Of a stretch of 10,330 bases of DNA, positions 1-5,636 are shown piece by piece (position 1 is the stretch's first letter; each line of letters starts with the position of its first letter). The notes beneath the pieces were generated by a model. The model saw nothing but the letters and a program-made list of their open reading frames with translations, was not told the origin of the DNA and did not search any database. A program made the position numbers and the translations under genes. The stretch spans positions 1-10,330 of the forward strand of contig CAKOWP010000037.1 in assembly GCA_934122385.1 (NCBI GenBank), read 5' to 3'. Source of the stretch: an uncultured Clostridia bacterium (lineage in GTDB: Bacteria > Bacillota > Clostridia > TANB77 > CAG-508).

Positions 1-222
1 TTAGTTAAGTTGTTGCATGGTATGTTATGCCACGTTAATTTGATTCCTATTAATAAAATTGAAAATGGTGCTTATTCGAAGTCTTCTAATGATAATATTA
101 TGAAGTTTAGAGATTATTTAAATGATCATGGAATTGTTGCTACTATTAGAAGAGAGCTTGGCTCTGATATTGATGCGGCATGTGGACAGTTGAGAAGAAA
201 AAATTTGAAAGACGATGAATAA
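1..222 (+). CDS. rlmN: RlmN 23S rRNA/tRNA adenine-C2 methyltransferase, C-terminal fragment
   Basis: This is the last 73 codons of a gene that begins upstream of the window; the frame is open from base 1 and stops at TAA 220-222. RlmN is a radical-SAM enzyme that methylates C2 of A2503 in 23S rRNA, and of A37 in some tRNAs. The fragment shows family signatures: CHVNLIP (visible residues 10-16), then TIRRELGSDIDAACGQL (48-64). The Cys in ACGQL (codon 181-183) corresponds to the conserved cysteine that carries the transient methyl group in RlmN. The CX3CX2C radical-SAM motif would lie upstream, outside the window. The paralogue Cfr has similar C-terminal features, but the standard RlmN reading is far more likely. 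The gene converges on spoIVA across a long palindrome. Confidence 0.93.
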   Translation, partial: LVKLLHGMLCHVNLIPINKIENGAYSKSSNDNIMKFRDYLNDHGIVATIRRELGSDIDAACGQLRRKNLKDDE

Positions 223-233
223 AAATTCGTGAT

Positions 234-336
234 TTTGGGGACGTTTTTGAACCAATGGGGACGTTGTTAAAATGGTTGAAATTTTTAATTTCAACCATTT
301 TAACAACGTCCCCATTGGTTCAAAAACATCCCCAAA
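234..336. repeat. Long near-perfect palindrome with nested GGGGACGTT units (MITE/REP-like element)
   Basis: The arms 234-283 and 287-336 are complementary over 50 bp with a single C-A mismatch (242/328), closed by a 3-base loop (284-286). The left arm contains two copies of TGGGGACGTT (236-245 and 256-265), 20 bases apart. The right arm has their complements, one with a mutation. It lies between the convergent rlmN and spoIVA genes and could end transcription from both sides, although no T-tract follows either arm. The stem is much longer than a normal terminator. From memory, intergenic GGGGACG palindromes occur in Firmicutes near IS200/REP-associated (Y1) transposase families; that assignment is inference. 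Confidence 0.8.
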
Positions 337-346
337 TCCCGGAATT

Positions 347-1825
347 TTATAGTATAATACAAATTAATCCTCCTGAACCTTCATTAACAATACGTTCCAA
401 AGTTTCTTGAAGTTTCATTTGAGCATCTTCAGGCATCTTAGAAAGCTTAGTTTGTAAGCCCTCATTAACAAGTTCATGCAAACTCTTTCCAAAAATGTTA
501 GACTCCCAAATTTGTTTAGGGTCATTCTCAAAACCAGAAAGTAGGTAATTTACTAATTCTTCAGACTGTTTTTCAGAACCAACAATAGGTGAAACCTCAG
601 TAGTTACATTTGTTTTTATCATGTGAATGCTTGGAGCGGTGGCCTTTAATTTTACACCAAAGCGAGAGCCTTGTTTAACCATTTCTGGTTCTGCTAAAAC
701 TAAATCATCAATTGATGGGGTAACAATTCCATAGCCTTTTGCATTAACTTCTTCTAGAGCATATGCAATTTTATCATATTTTTTCTTAGCAGAAGAAAGG
801 TCTGTAATAATCCCAAATAAGTCGCCTTCATTTTCAACATTAACACCAGTGATTTCTGATAATACTTTGTAGAATAAATTTTCTTTTACATCAATTTGAA
901 TTTTTACATTACCAGAGCCAAGTTCAATATTTGTAATTGTAGTTTTTGAAATTATTTCAGTTTGACTTATTTTTTGTGTACAATTTGAAATATCTTTTAA
1001 AACATTTGCATCAGCAAAAGCGTCTTTAATTTCATTAAATAATTCAGTTTTTATAGGATGATTAAAGCTTAATCCATCAACCCAACGGGGTAGTTTAATA
1101 GCAATTTTTTGTGCAGGAAATTCGTATAAAATCTTAGAGAACATTGTGTTTATGTCGTTTATACTTAAGTTTGCACAGTTTATAGGCATTACACTTGTAT
1201 TATATTTATCAGTTAATTTTTGAGCCAATTCTTGAGTGTAATCAGATGATGGAGTTTCAGAGTTTAGTAAGATTATGAATGGTTTATTTAAAGCCTTCAA
1301 TTCAGAAACTACACGCTCTTCTGCTTTTATATAATCTTCTCTTGGTATATCTGTAACAGTTCCGTCAGTTGTAACTAAAACGCCAATTGTTGAATGTTCT
1401 TCAATTACTTTTTTAGTACCAATTTCGGCAGCTGTTTCAAATGGAATTTCCTCATCAGACCAAGGTGTCTTAACCATTCTAGGCATATCATCTTCTAGGT
1501 AGCCAATGGCATTATCAACTAAATAGCCAACACAGTCAACTAAACGAGTTTTGAATTTTAAGTTATCATCTAAAGTAATCTCAATAGCCTCATTTGGAAC
1601 AAATTTAGGTTCAGTTGTCATTATAGTTCTGCCACCAGCACTTTGAGGCAATTCGTCTTTTGCTCTTTCTTTTTTGTATTCATTATCAATATTTGGAATT
1701 ACAAGTAAATCCATAAAATTCTTAATAAATGTTGATTTACCAGTACGGACAGGACCTACAACCCCAACATAAATGTCACCATCAGTTCTTTTTGCTATGT
1801 CCTGATATAAATTTGAACTTTCCAT
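347..1825 (-). CDS. spoIVA: Stage IV sporulation protein A, spore coat morphogenetic ATPase
   Basis: A complete 492-residue protein, the usual SpoIVA length. SpoIVA is made in the mother cell, is anchored on the forespore membrane by SpoVM, and polymerises using ATP hydrolysis to form the basement layer of the spore coat. The N-terminal TRAFAC-type ATPase domain is clear: Walker A GPVRTGKS at residues 24-31 (Lys30), MTTEPKF with Thr70/Thr71, and VDCVGY with Asp97. These positions match those I recall for the Bacillus subtilis protein. Middle and C-terminal domains follow, ending in GGLICIIL. ATG 1825-1823 is preceded by GGGAGGT (1838-1832 on this strand) at a 6-base spacing. The gene diverges from the UDP-sugar pyrophosphorylase gene and appears monocistronic. 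It is the best evidence that the organism forms endospores. Confidence 0.97.
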   Translation of the reverse strand: MESSNLYQDIAKRTDGDIYVGVVGPVRTGKSTFIKNFMDLLVIPNIDNEYKKERAKDELPQSAGGRTIMTTEPKFVPNEAIEITLDDNLKFKTRLVDCVGYLVDNAIGYLEDDMPRMVKTPWSDEEIPFETAAEIGTKKVIEEHSTIGVLVTTDGTVTDIPREDYIKAEERVVSELKALNKPFIILLNSETPSSDYTQELAQKLTDKYNTSVMPINCANLSINDINTMFSKILYEFPAQKIAIKLPRWVDGLSFNHPIKTELFNEIKDAFADANVLKDISNCTQKISQTEIISKTTITNIELGSGNVKIQIDVKENLFYKVLSEITGVNVENEGDLFGIITDLSSAKKKYDKIAYALEEVNAKGYGIVTPSIDDLVLAEPEMVKQGSRFGVKLKATAPSIHMIKTNVTTEVSPIVGSEKQSEELVNYLLSGFENDPKQIWESNIFGKSLHELVNEGLQTKLSKMPEDAQMKLQETLERIVNEGSGGLICIIL

Positions 1826-1853
1826 CTATATACCTCCCTTAAAAATGCGGACT

Positions 1854-1882
1854 TTAATATGAAAATATAAAAAATGATATTA
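1854..1882 (-). promoter_or_regulatory. Candidate sigma-E type promoter for spoIVA
   Basis: On the minus strand, TAATATC (1882-1876) resembles the sigma-E -35 consensus KMATATT in 6 of 7 positions. After a 14-base spacer, CATATTAA (1861-1854) matches the -10 CATACAAT in 5 of 8. The predicted start near 1847 would give a leader of about 22 bases that includes the RBS. An alternative is GTCATAT (1966-1960) with TATACATT (1942-1935), a better -10 but a spacer that is too long. Sigma-E control of spoIVA is established in Bacillus; the site choice here is inference. Confidence 0.3.
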
Positions 1883-1983
1883 TTGTCTGCACTGTTCAAA
1901 ACAATTTAAATGTTTGTACCACATAACTTTAATTAATGTATATTGTGAATTTTCAAATGATATGACAAGTTTTAGAAAAAAAT

Positions 1984-2030
1984 TTGCAAAAATCAGTACA
2001 TTGTGATAAAATGGCGAAAGTAATTATAAT
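1984..2030 (+). promoter_or_regulatory. Candidate sigma-A promoter(s) for the UDP-sugar pyrophosphorylase gene
   Basis: Two overlapping solutions are visible. One is TTGCAA (1984-1989), a 17-base spacer and TAAAAT (2007-2012), with an extended -10 TG at 2004-2005. The other is TTGTGA (2001-2006), an 18-base spacer and a perfect TATAAT (2025-2030). Either gives a leader of roughly 90-105 bases before the start codon. Confidence 0.45.
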
Positions 2031-2085
2031 AGTAATTGAAATGAACAAAAAAATTGAAATAGAATAAAATATACTAAAAATGCAA

Positions 2086-2109
2086 CTTGATTATCGAAAG
2101 ATAGTTAAG
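2086..2109 (+). promoter_or_regulatory. Leader hairpin with GAAA (GNRA) tetraloop next to the Shine-Dalgarno
   Basis: Bases 2086-2095 pair with 2100-2109 in a 10-bp stem with two G-U pairs, closed by GAAA (2096-2099). The stem ends one base before AAAGGAG (2111-2117), leaving the SD unpaired. It may stabilise the mRNA 5' end or present the SD; no known riboswitch class is evident. Confidence 0.5.
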
Positions 2110-2123
2110 AAAAGGAGAAGACT

Positions 2124-3368
2124 ATGGATAAAAACGAAGAAATAATAAAATTATTAAAAGAATATAATCAAGAACATATAATAGAATTATTAAATAAATT
2201 AGAAGAAAATAAAAAAGAAGAATTATTAGAACAATTAAAAAATATCGATTTTCACCAAATTGCAGAATTATATGAAAATACAAAAAAAGAAATTGAACTT
2301 AAAGAAAATAAAATTGAATCAATATCATATTTAGATAAAGAAAAATTGACAAAAAATGAAAAAGATACATTTGATAATTTAGGAGAAAAAGTTATTGTTA
2401 GTGGACATTATGCAGTTGTTACAATGGCTGGAGGACAAGGAACAAGACTTGGTCACACAGGACCAAAAGGTACTTTTAAATTAGATGTTTATGGTAAAGG
2501 AAAATATTTATTTGAAATTTTAGCAGAAAACTTAAAAGAAGCAAATAAAAAATATAACACAATTATTCCTTGGTACATAATGACAAGCAAAGAGAATAAT
2601 GACCAAACACAAGAATTTTTAGAGAAAAATAATTATTTTGGATATGATAAAAATAGTGTTAAGCTATTTGAACAAGGTGAATTGCCATTGGTTGATACAG
2701 ATGGAAAAATGCTTATTGGAAAAGATATGAAAGTAAGAGAAGCTTCAGATGGAAATGGTGGAGTTTTTGCATCATTAAGAAAAACAGGTATGCTTTCTGA
2801 TATGAAGGAACGTGGTGTTAAATGGGTATTTATTGGTGGTGTTGATAATGCTCTTTTGAAAATGGCTGATGTTACATTACTTGGAATGGCAATTGATAAA
2901 AATGTTCAAATTGCTTCAAAATCAGTTGTTAAGGCAAATCCGCATGAAAGGGTTGGAGTATTTTGCAAAATGAATGGTCATCCAAAGGTTATTGAATATT
3001 CAGAATTACCAGAAAAAATGGCAGAAGAAGTTGATAATAATGGAGAATTGAGATTTGGTGAATCTCATATTATGTGTAATTTATTTACAATTGATGCTAT
3101 TGAAAAAATAAGCAAAGAACCATTAATCTATCATAGTGCTTTCAAGAAAAATTCTTATATTGATGAAAACGGTAAAGAGATTATACCAACAGAACCAAAT
3201 TCATATAAGTTTGAAGCGTTTATTTTTGATAGTTTTGAGTTGTTTGATGATATTGCAATTCTTAGAGGTAAGAGAGAGGATGATTTCGCACCTGTTAAAA
3301 ATAAAGAAGGTGTTGATAGTCCTAAAACTGCTAAGGAATTGTATGAAAAATATTGGGAAAGAAATTAA
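2124..3368 (+). CDS. UDPGP-family uridylyltransferase (UAP1-like UDP-sugar pyrophosphorylase)
   Basis: A 414-residue cytosolic enzyme of the eukaryotic-type UDPGP family, predicted to make a UDP-sugar plus pyrophosphate from UTP and a sugar-1-phosphate. The nucleotide-binding loop AGGQGTRLG spans residues 102-110, followed by PKGTFKLD (114-121). DGNGG (209-213), GVDNALL (239-245) and EYSELPEKMAEE (291-302) follow, then KFEAFIFDSF (362-371) and REDDFAPVKN (384-393). These resemble UDP-N-acetylhexosamine pyrophosphorylase (UAP1/AGX) more than bacterial GalU or GlmU. An N-terminal helical, Lys/Glu-rich segment (1-90) precedes the catalytic core, as in UAP1. Substrate (GlcNAc-1-P, GalNAc-1-P or Glc-1-P) cannot be decided from the sequence. 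ATG 2124 is set by AAGGAG 2112-2117 with a 6-base spacing. No sugar-metabolism neighbours are present, so context does not help. Confidence 0.87.
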   Translation: MDKNEEIIKLLKEYNQEHIIELLNKLEENKKEELLEQLKNIDFHQIAELYENTKKEIELKENKIESISYLDKEKLTKNEKDTFDNLGEKVIVSGHYAVVTMAGGQGTRLGHTGPKGTFKLDVYGKGKYLFEILAENLKEANKKYNTIIPWYIMTSKENNDQTQEFLEKNNYFGYDKNSVKLFEQGELPLVDTDGKMLIGKDMKVREASDGNGGVFASLRKTGMLSDMKERGVKWVFIGGVDNALLKMADVTLLGMAIDKNVQIASKSVVKANPHERVGVFCKMNGHPKVIEYSELPEKMAEEVDNNGELRFGESHIMCNLFTIDAIEKISKEPLIYHSAFKKNSYIDENGKEIIPTEPNSYKFEAFIFDSFELFDDIAILRGKREDDFAPVKNKEGVDSPKTAKELYEKYWERN

Positions 3369-3408
3369 AAAGAGGGATTATGGGGTTACTACTCCAAATT
3401 CCTCTTTT
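3368..3408 (+). terminator. Intrinsic terminator hairpin after the UDPGP-family gene
   Basis: AAAAGAGG (3368-3375) pairs with CCTCTTTT (3401-3408). The stem continues inward through 3376-3379/3397-3400, and GGGGT (3382-3386) pairs with ACTCC (3391-3395) around a 4-base loop. It starts at the last base of the stop codon. The following tract is an imperfect A/T run (3409-3419). Confidence 0.65.
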
Positions 3409-3418
3409 AAAATATTTT

Positions 3419-3449
3419 TAGGGAGTGAAGACTCGTCCCCTAATCCCTA
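3419..3449. terminator. Second hairpin between convergent genes, probably bidirectional
   Basis: TAGGGA (3419-3424) pairs with TCCCTA (3444-3449). In the + direction it is followed by TTTTTG. On the minus strand TAGGG (3442-3438 region) can instead pair with CCCTA next to AAAAATATTTT, serving the small membrane protein gene that ends at 3461. An internal GAGT/ACTC pairing (3423-3426/3431-3434) makes an alternative fold. The minus strand reads GGGGACGAGT here, sharing the GGGGACG core of the palindrome at 234-336. Confidence 0.5.
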
Positions 3450-3460
3450 TTTTTGTATAA

Positions 3461-3832
3461 CTACATAGTTTGATTTCCTGGCAAGAAATAATCAATAACA
3501 CCATAAATCAAAGCTCCAATTATAGCAGCCATCCATGAAATAGAGTAACCTGCTACAAAAAATTGAGTAACATATAAAGTAATAGCGGCCAATGCAAAAC
3601 CTACGAAGCCTTTACCAAATGGGCTTGCATGTAAACCTGTAAATTTTGTAACTAAGTAATCTATTACTGTTAAAACAACAGCGGCTATAATTAAAGTCCA
3701 AATATTATTAATTGAAAAACCAGGTGTAAAAAATGCAGTAATACCTAGAACAACAGCAGCAGCAATTAATCTACCAACTATTTGCCACACTGTGGAAGTA
3801 CTATTTTCACTTCTTGTTTGTGAATTTGACAT
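3461..3832 (-). CDS. Small four-helix membrane protein, YvlD / 4-TM 'phage holin family' type
   Basis: A 123-residue protein with a short polar N-terminus (1-15, Ser/Thr/Asn-rich) and four hydrophobic segments, at about residues 17-37, 43-63, 76-96 and 99-117. The repeated pattern of helix, aromatic residue, Pro/Ala-Gly and next helix (TPGFSINNIWTL near 36-47, VAGYSISWMAA near 93-103) fits the PF04020 group. That group is often annotated 'phage holin family protein', although most members, including B. subtilis YvlD, are chromosomal membrane proteins without lysis partners. No endolysin or phage gene is nearby, so a holin role is not supported. ATG 3832-3830 follows AAGGAGG (3847-3841) at 8 bases. 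Upstream is a 17-base inverted repeat (3865-3881) that may regulate it. Confidence 0.68.
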   Translation of the reverse strand: MSNSQTRSENSTSTVWQIVGRLIAAAVVLGITAFFTPGFSINNIWTLIIAAVVLTVIDYLVTKFTGLHASPFGKGFVGFALAAITLYVTQFFVAGYSISWMAAIIGALIYGVIDYFLPGNQTM

Positions 3833-3864
3833 ATAGAAAACCTCCTTAAATTTTTAAAAACTTA

Positions 3865-3881
3865 TGCAAATTAAATTTGCA
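3865..3881. promoter_or_regulatory. Inverted repeat TGCAAAT-TAA-ATTTGCA upstream of the 4-TM gene
   Basis: Perfect 7-bp arms lie around a 3-base centre in the leader of the minus-strand membrane protein gene, 33 bases from its start codon. This is a possible repressor operator or short leader hairpin. The flanks are so AT-rich (3880-4060 has almost no G or C) that promoters on either strand cannot be called with confidence. Confidence 0.35.
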
Positions 3882-4076
3882 ATTTCAAGGCTCTAATTTT
3901 ATTATTCACGAATTTTTAAATAATATTCAAAAATATAAGTATAAAAAAGTTAATTTTTGTAAAAAATAAAATAAAAAATATTATAGTAAAAAATATAAAT
4001 ACTAAAAATAAATAAATTAGTAATTTCAAATATTTAAAATTATATTTTTAATGTAAATAATGATTGAGGTGAAAAA

Positions 4077-4757
4077 ATGTTAATTATTTTTTTTAGAGCA
4101 ATAATATTATACATATTTGTATTAATTGTAATGAGGTTAATGGGAAAAAGGGAAATAGGGCAATTGCAACCATTTGAACTTGCAATTTCAATAATGATAG
4201 CAGACTTGGCTACTATTCCTATGAGTGATATAGGTGTTCCGATATTCAACGGATTAATTCCAATTTTGGGACTGTTAGTTATGCATTTGTTAATTTCATT
4301 AGTAAATTTAAAAAGTATAAAGGCTAGGGAGATTATTTGTGGAAAGCCAACAATTTTAATATATAGAGGAAAAATTGATGAAAAGGCTTTAAAAAAAGAA
4401 AGATTTACAGTAAATGAATTGGAAGAAAGACTTAGAGGAAACAACATTGTTAATTTAGGTGATGTGGAATATGCAATTTTGGAAACAAGTGGACAAGTTA
4501 CGGTAATTCAAAAGCCTGAGAAGAGAACAACTACTCCAGAGGACTTCAATATTACACCAGAATATGAGGGGATTCCATATGATTTGGTTGTTGATGGAAA
4601 AGTTATGAACCAGAATCTGCAATTAATTGGAAAGAATTATAATTGGTTAAAAAAACAAGTTGAAAAATTTAATATGAAGCCAGAAGAGGCATTGGTTGTT
4701 ACTTATGATGGTAAAGGACAAATTTTCTGCCAAAAAAAAGAAAAGAAGAATTCATAG
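4077..4757 (+). CDS. DUF421 (YetF-family) membrane protein
   Basis: 226 residues. Transmembrane helices are expected at about 2-22, 33-50 and 57-77, followed by a soluble domain from about residue 84. Family signatures are MRLMGKREIGQLQPFELA (19-36), a conserved loop near IADLATIPMSD (41-51), and GKPTILIYRGKI (88-99), where the soluble domain begins. YetF-like DUF421 proteins are widespread in spore-formers; some fused or linked relatives affect spore germination or heat resistance, but the molecular activity of this form is unknown to me. The start is set by GAGGTG (4066-4071) five bases before ATG. It is followed 68 bases later by a DUF4363 gene, a recurrent partner in Clostridia, so the two products probably act together at the cytoplasmic membrane. 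Confidence 0.9.
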   Translation: MLIIFFRAIILYIFVLIVMRLMGKREIGQLQPFELAISIMIADLATIPMSDIGVPIFNGLIPILGLLVMHLLISLVNLKSIKAREIICGKPTILIYRGKIDEKALKKERFTVNELEERLRGNNIVNLGDVEYAILETSGQVTVIQKPEKRTTTPEDFNITPEYEGIPYDLVVDGKVMNQNLQLIGKNYNWLKKQVEKFNMKPEEALVVTYDGKGQIFCQKKEKKNS

Positions 4758-4811
4758 AGCGTAGAGCATAATGTATAATAAACAAATGTTATAAGATTTT
4801 TATGTGATTAA

Positions 4812-4817
4812 AAGGAG
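4812..4817 (+). promoter_or_regulatory. RBS deciding the DUF4363 start
   Basis: AAGGAG lies only 2 bases before the first in-frame ATG (4820) but 8 bases before the second (4826), so initiation at 4826 is preferred. Confidence 0.75.
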
Positions 4818-4825
4818 ATATGTGC

Positions 4826-5224
4826 ATGACGAAGGAATTAGTTATTTCTGTAATTATTGTTGTAGTAATAATTGCGGGAGATATTTTTACTACAAAATAT
4901 ACAAACAAATCAATTGAAATAGCTACACAGAGTTTATCTGAAATTAGAAAAGAAATGGAAAAAGAGAATGAAGAGGACATAAATAAAGATAAATTAAAAG
5001 AACAAATTAAAGAGATTAGAGATGATTGGAACGAAAGACATAAAAAACTTGCTATTTATATTGAACATGATGAGTTAGAAAAAATTGAAACTAATTTGGC
5101 AAGTCTTAATGGTTATTTGGATATGGAGGAGTATGGGGATTCTATGGCTCAACTTGATGCTAGTGTGTATGTGTTGGAACATATTAAAAATAAGACTACA
5201 TTGAGTTTGATAAATATTTTTTAA
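4826..5224 (+). CDS. DUF4363 family protein, membrane-anchored
   Basis: 132 residues. One N-terminal hydrophobic helix (about residues 5-20) acts as an uncleaved signal anchor. The rest is a highly charged, helical extracytoplasmic domain with a Lys/Glu-rich stretch (33-60) and the segment RDDWNERHKKLAIYIEHDEL (about 65-84), typical of DUF4363. Function is unknown; the family recurs next to DUF421 genes, as it does here, suggesting a two-part membrane complex. An ATG six bases upstream (4820) is too close to the SD. A possible internal promoter, TTCATA (4751-4756) with TATAAT (4774-4779) at 17 bases, could add expression independent of DUF421. No terminator follows: the next gene's promoter begins four bases after the stop, so read-through is likely. 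Confidence 0.82.
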   Translation: MTKELVISVIIVVVIIAGDIFTTKYTNKSIEIATQSLSEIRKEMEKENEEDINKDKLKEQIKEIRDDWNERHKKLAIYIEHDELEKIETNLASLNGYLDMEEYGDSMAQLDASVYVLEHIKNKTTLSLINIF

Positions 5225-5227
5225 AAT

Positions 5228-5256
5228 TTGACTATTCTTGCTGTATATGGTATAAT
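5228..5256 (+). promoter_or_regulatory. Near-consensus sigma-A promoter for the 82-codon gene
   Basis: TTGACT (5228-5233), a 17-base spacer, and a perfect TATAAT (5251-5256) with an extended -10 TG at 5248-5249. Transcription should begin near 5263 with a leader of about 80 bases. It is among the strongest promoters in the window. Confidence 0.85.
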
Positions 5257-5296
5257 TTAATTATAGAATTGTTGTGAAACCAATAAGAAAGTTTTC

Positions 5297-5333
5297 TTGG
5301 AGGTTTCATACCTCCAAAGTAATTTAAGGAGGT
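5297..5333 (+). promoter_or_regulatory. Leader with two alternative SD pairings (possible translational switch)
   Basis: TTGGAGGT (5297-5304) pairs with ACCTCCAA (5310-5317) around a 5-base loop, an 8-bp hairpin. The real SD AAGGAGGT (5326-5333) repeats the GGAGGT core, so bases 5309-5315 (TACCTCC) could instead pair with 5328-5334. The first pairing frees the SD; the second hides it. The pairings are seen in the sequence; regulation is inference. Confidence 0.5.
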
Positions 5334-5342
5334 AATTACATA

Positions 5343-5591
5343 ATGATGAAGATTACATTAAAAGCAGCAAGCGAAGAAGAAAAGAATATTCTTTGCGAGG
5401 CAATGGAGGAAACCAAAAAAGAACTTGATGAAAAAATAAAACAGGAAACAGGATGCTCAAGCTATGAGCTAGAAAAAAAATACGAGGATGAGAAAATTGT
5501 CCAAGGTATTTTTAAAACATATAACGAAAAAATAGGAACATTTAGTTTTAGTAAAACAATCGTTCCATCGTTAGTAGTAAATGTATACTAA
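5343..5591 (+). CDS. Small acidic/basic helical protein of unknown function, 82 residues
   Basis: I do not recognise this protein. It is soluble, with no signal peptide or membrane helix. Residues 10-53 are a charged Glu/Lys-rich helix with two Cys (18 and 38, the latter in TGCSSYE). The C-terminal third turns to a beta-like, hydroxyl- and Val-rich sequence ending in VVNVY. ATG 5343 is 9 bases from AAGGAGGT; an immediately following ATG (5346) is a less well spaced alternative. A near-consensus promoter, a strong RBS and a dedicated terminator argue that it is a real, well-expressed gene despite its size. It may also be reached by read-through from the DUF421-DUF4363 unit. Confidence 0.8.
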   Translation: MMKITLKAASEEEKNILCEAMEETKKELDEKIKQETGCSSYELEKKYEDEKIVQGIFKTYNEKIGTFSFSKTIVPSLVVNVY

Positions 5592-5636
5592 TATGAAAAG
5601 TGACCTTTGAAATATAGGGTCACTTTTCATATTAGT
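5587..5636. terminator. Bidirectional intrinsic terminator
   Basis: Bases 5587-5605 pair perfectly with 5618-5636 (19 bp), with a 12-base interior. The core GTGACC/GGTCAC is flanked by AAAA on one side and TTTT on the other, so both strands read as stem plus U-tract. It overlaps the stop codons of the 82-codon gene (+) and of the Lon-like gene (-). Confidence 0.88.

Noticed and set aside
353..358. TATAAT on the + strand inside the 3' end of spoIVA
   Set aside because: No suitable -35 at the right distance and no gene downstream on that strand; likely chance in AT-rich DNA.
3136..3468. Overlapping + frame of 110 codons within the end of the pyrophosphorylase gene
   Set aside because: It overlaps conserved C-terminal motifs in another frame and runs through two terminator hairpins.
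3461..3832. True phage holin / prophage remnant
   Set aside because: No endolysin, structural or integrase gene nearby; the family name is misleading for chromosomal YvlD-like proteins.
4040..4447. Minus-strand open frame of 135 codons opposite the DUF421 gene
   Set aside because: It lies antisense to a clear family member, has no RBS and shows only composition-driven hydrophobicity.
5263..5342. Known riboswitch or T-box in the leader of the 82-codon gene
   Set aside because: Too short (about 80 bases), with no T-box or recognised aptamer core; only the simple SD/anti-SD pairing is supported.
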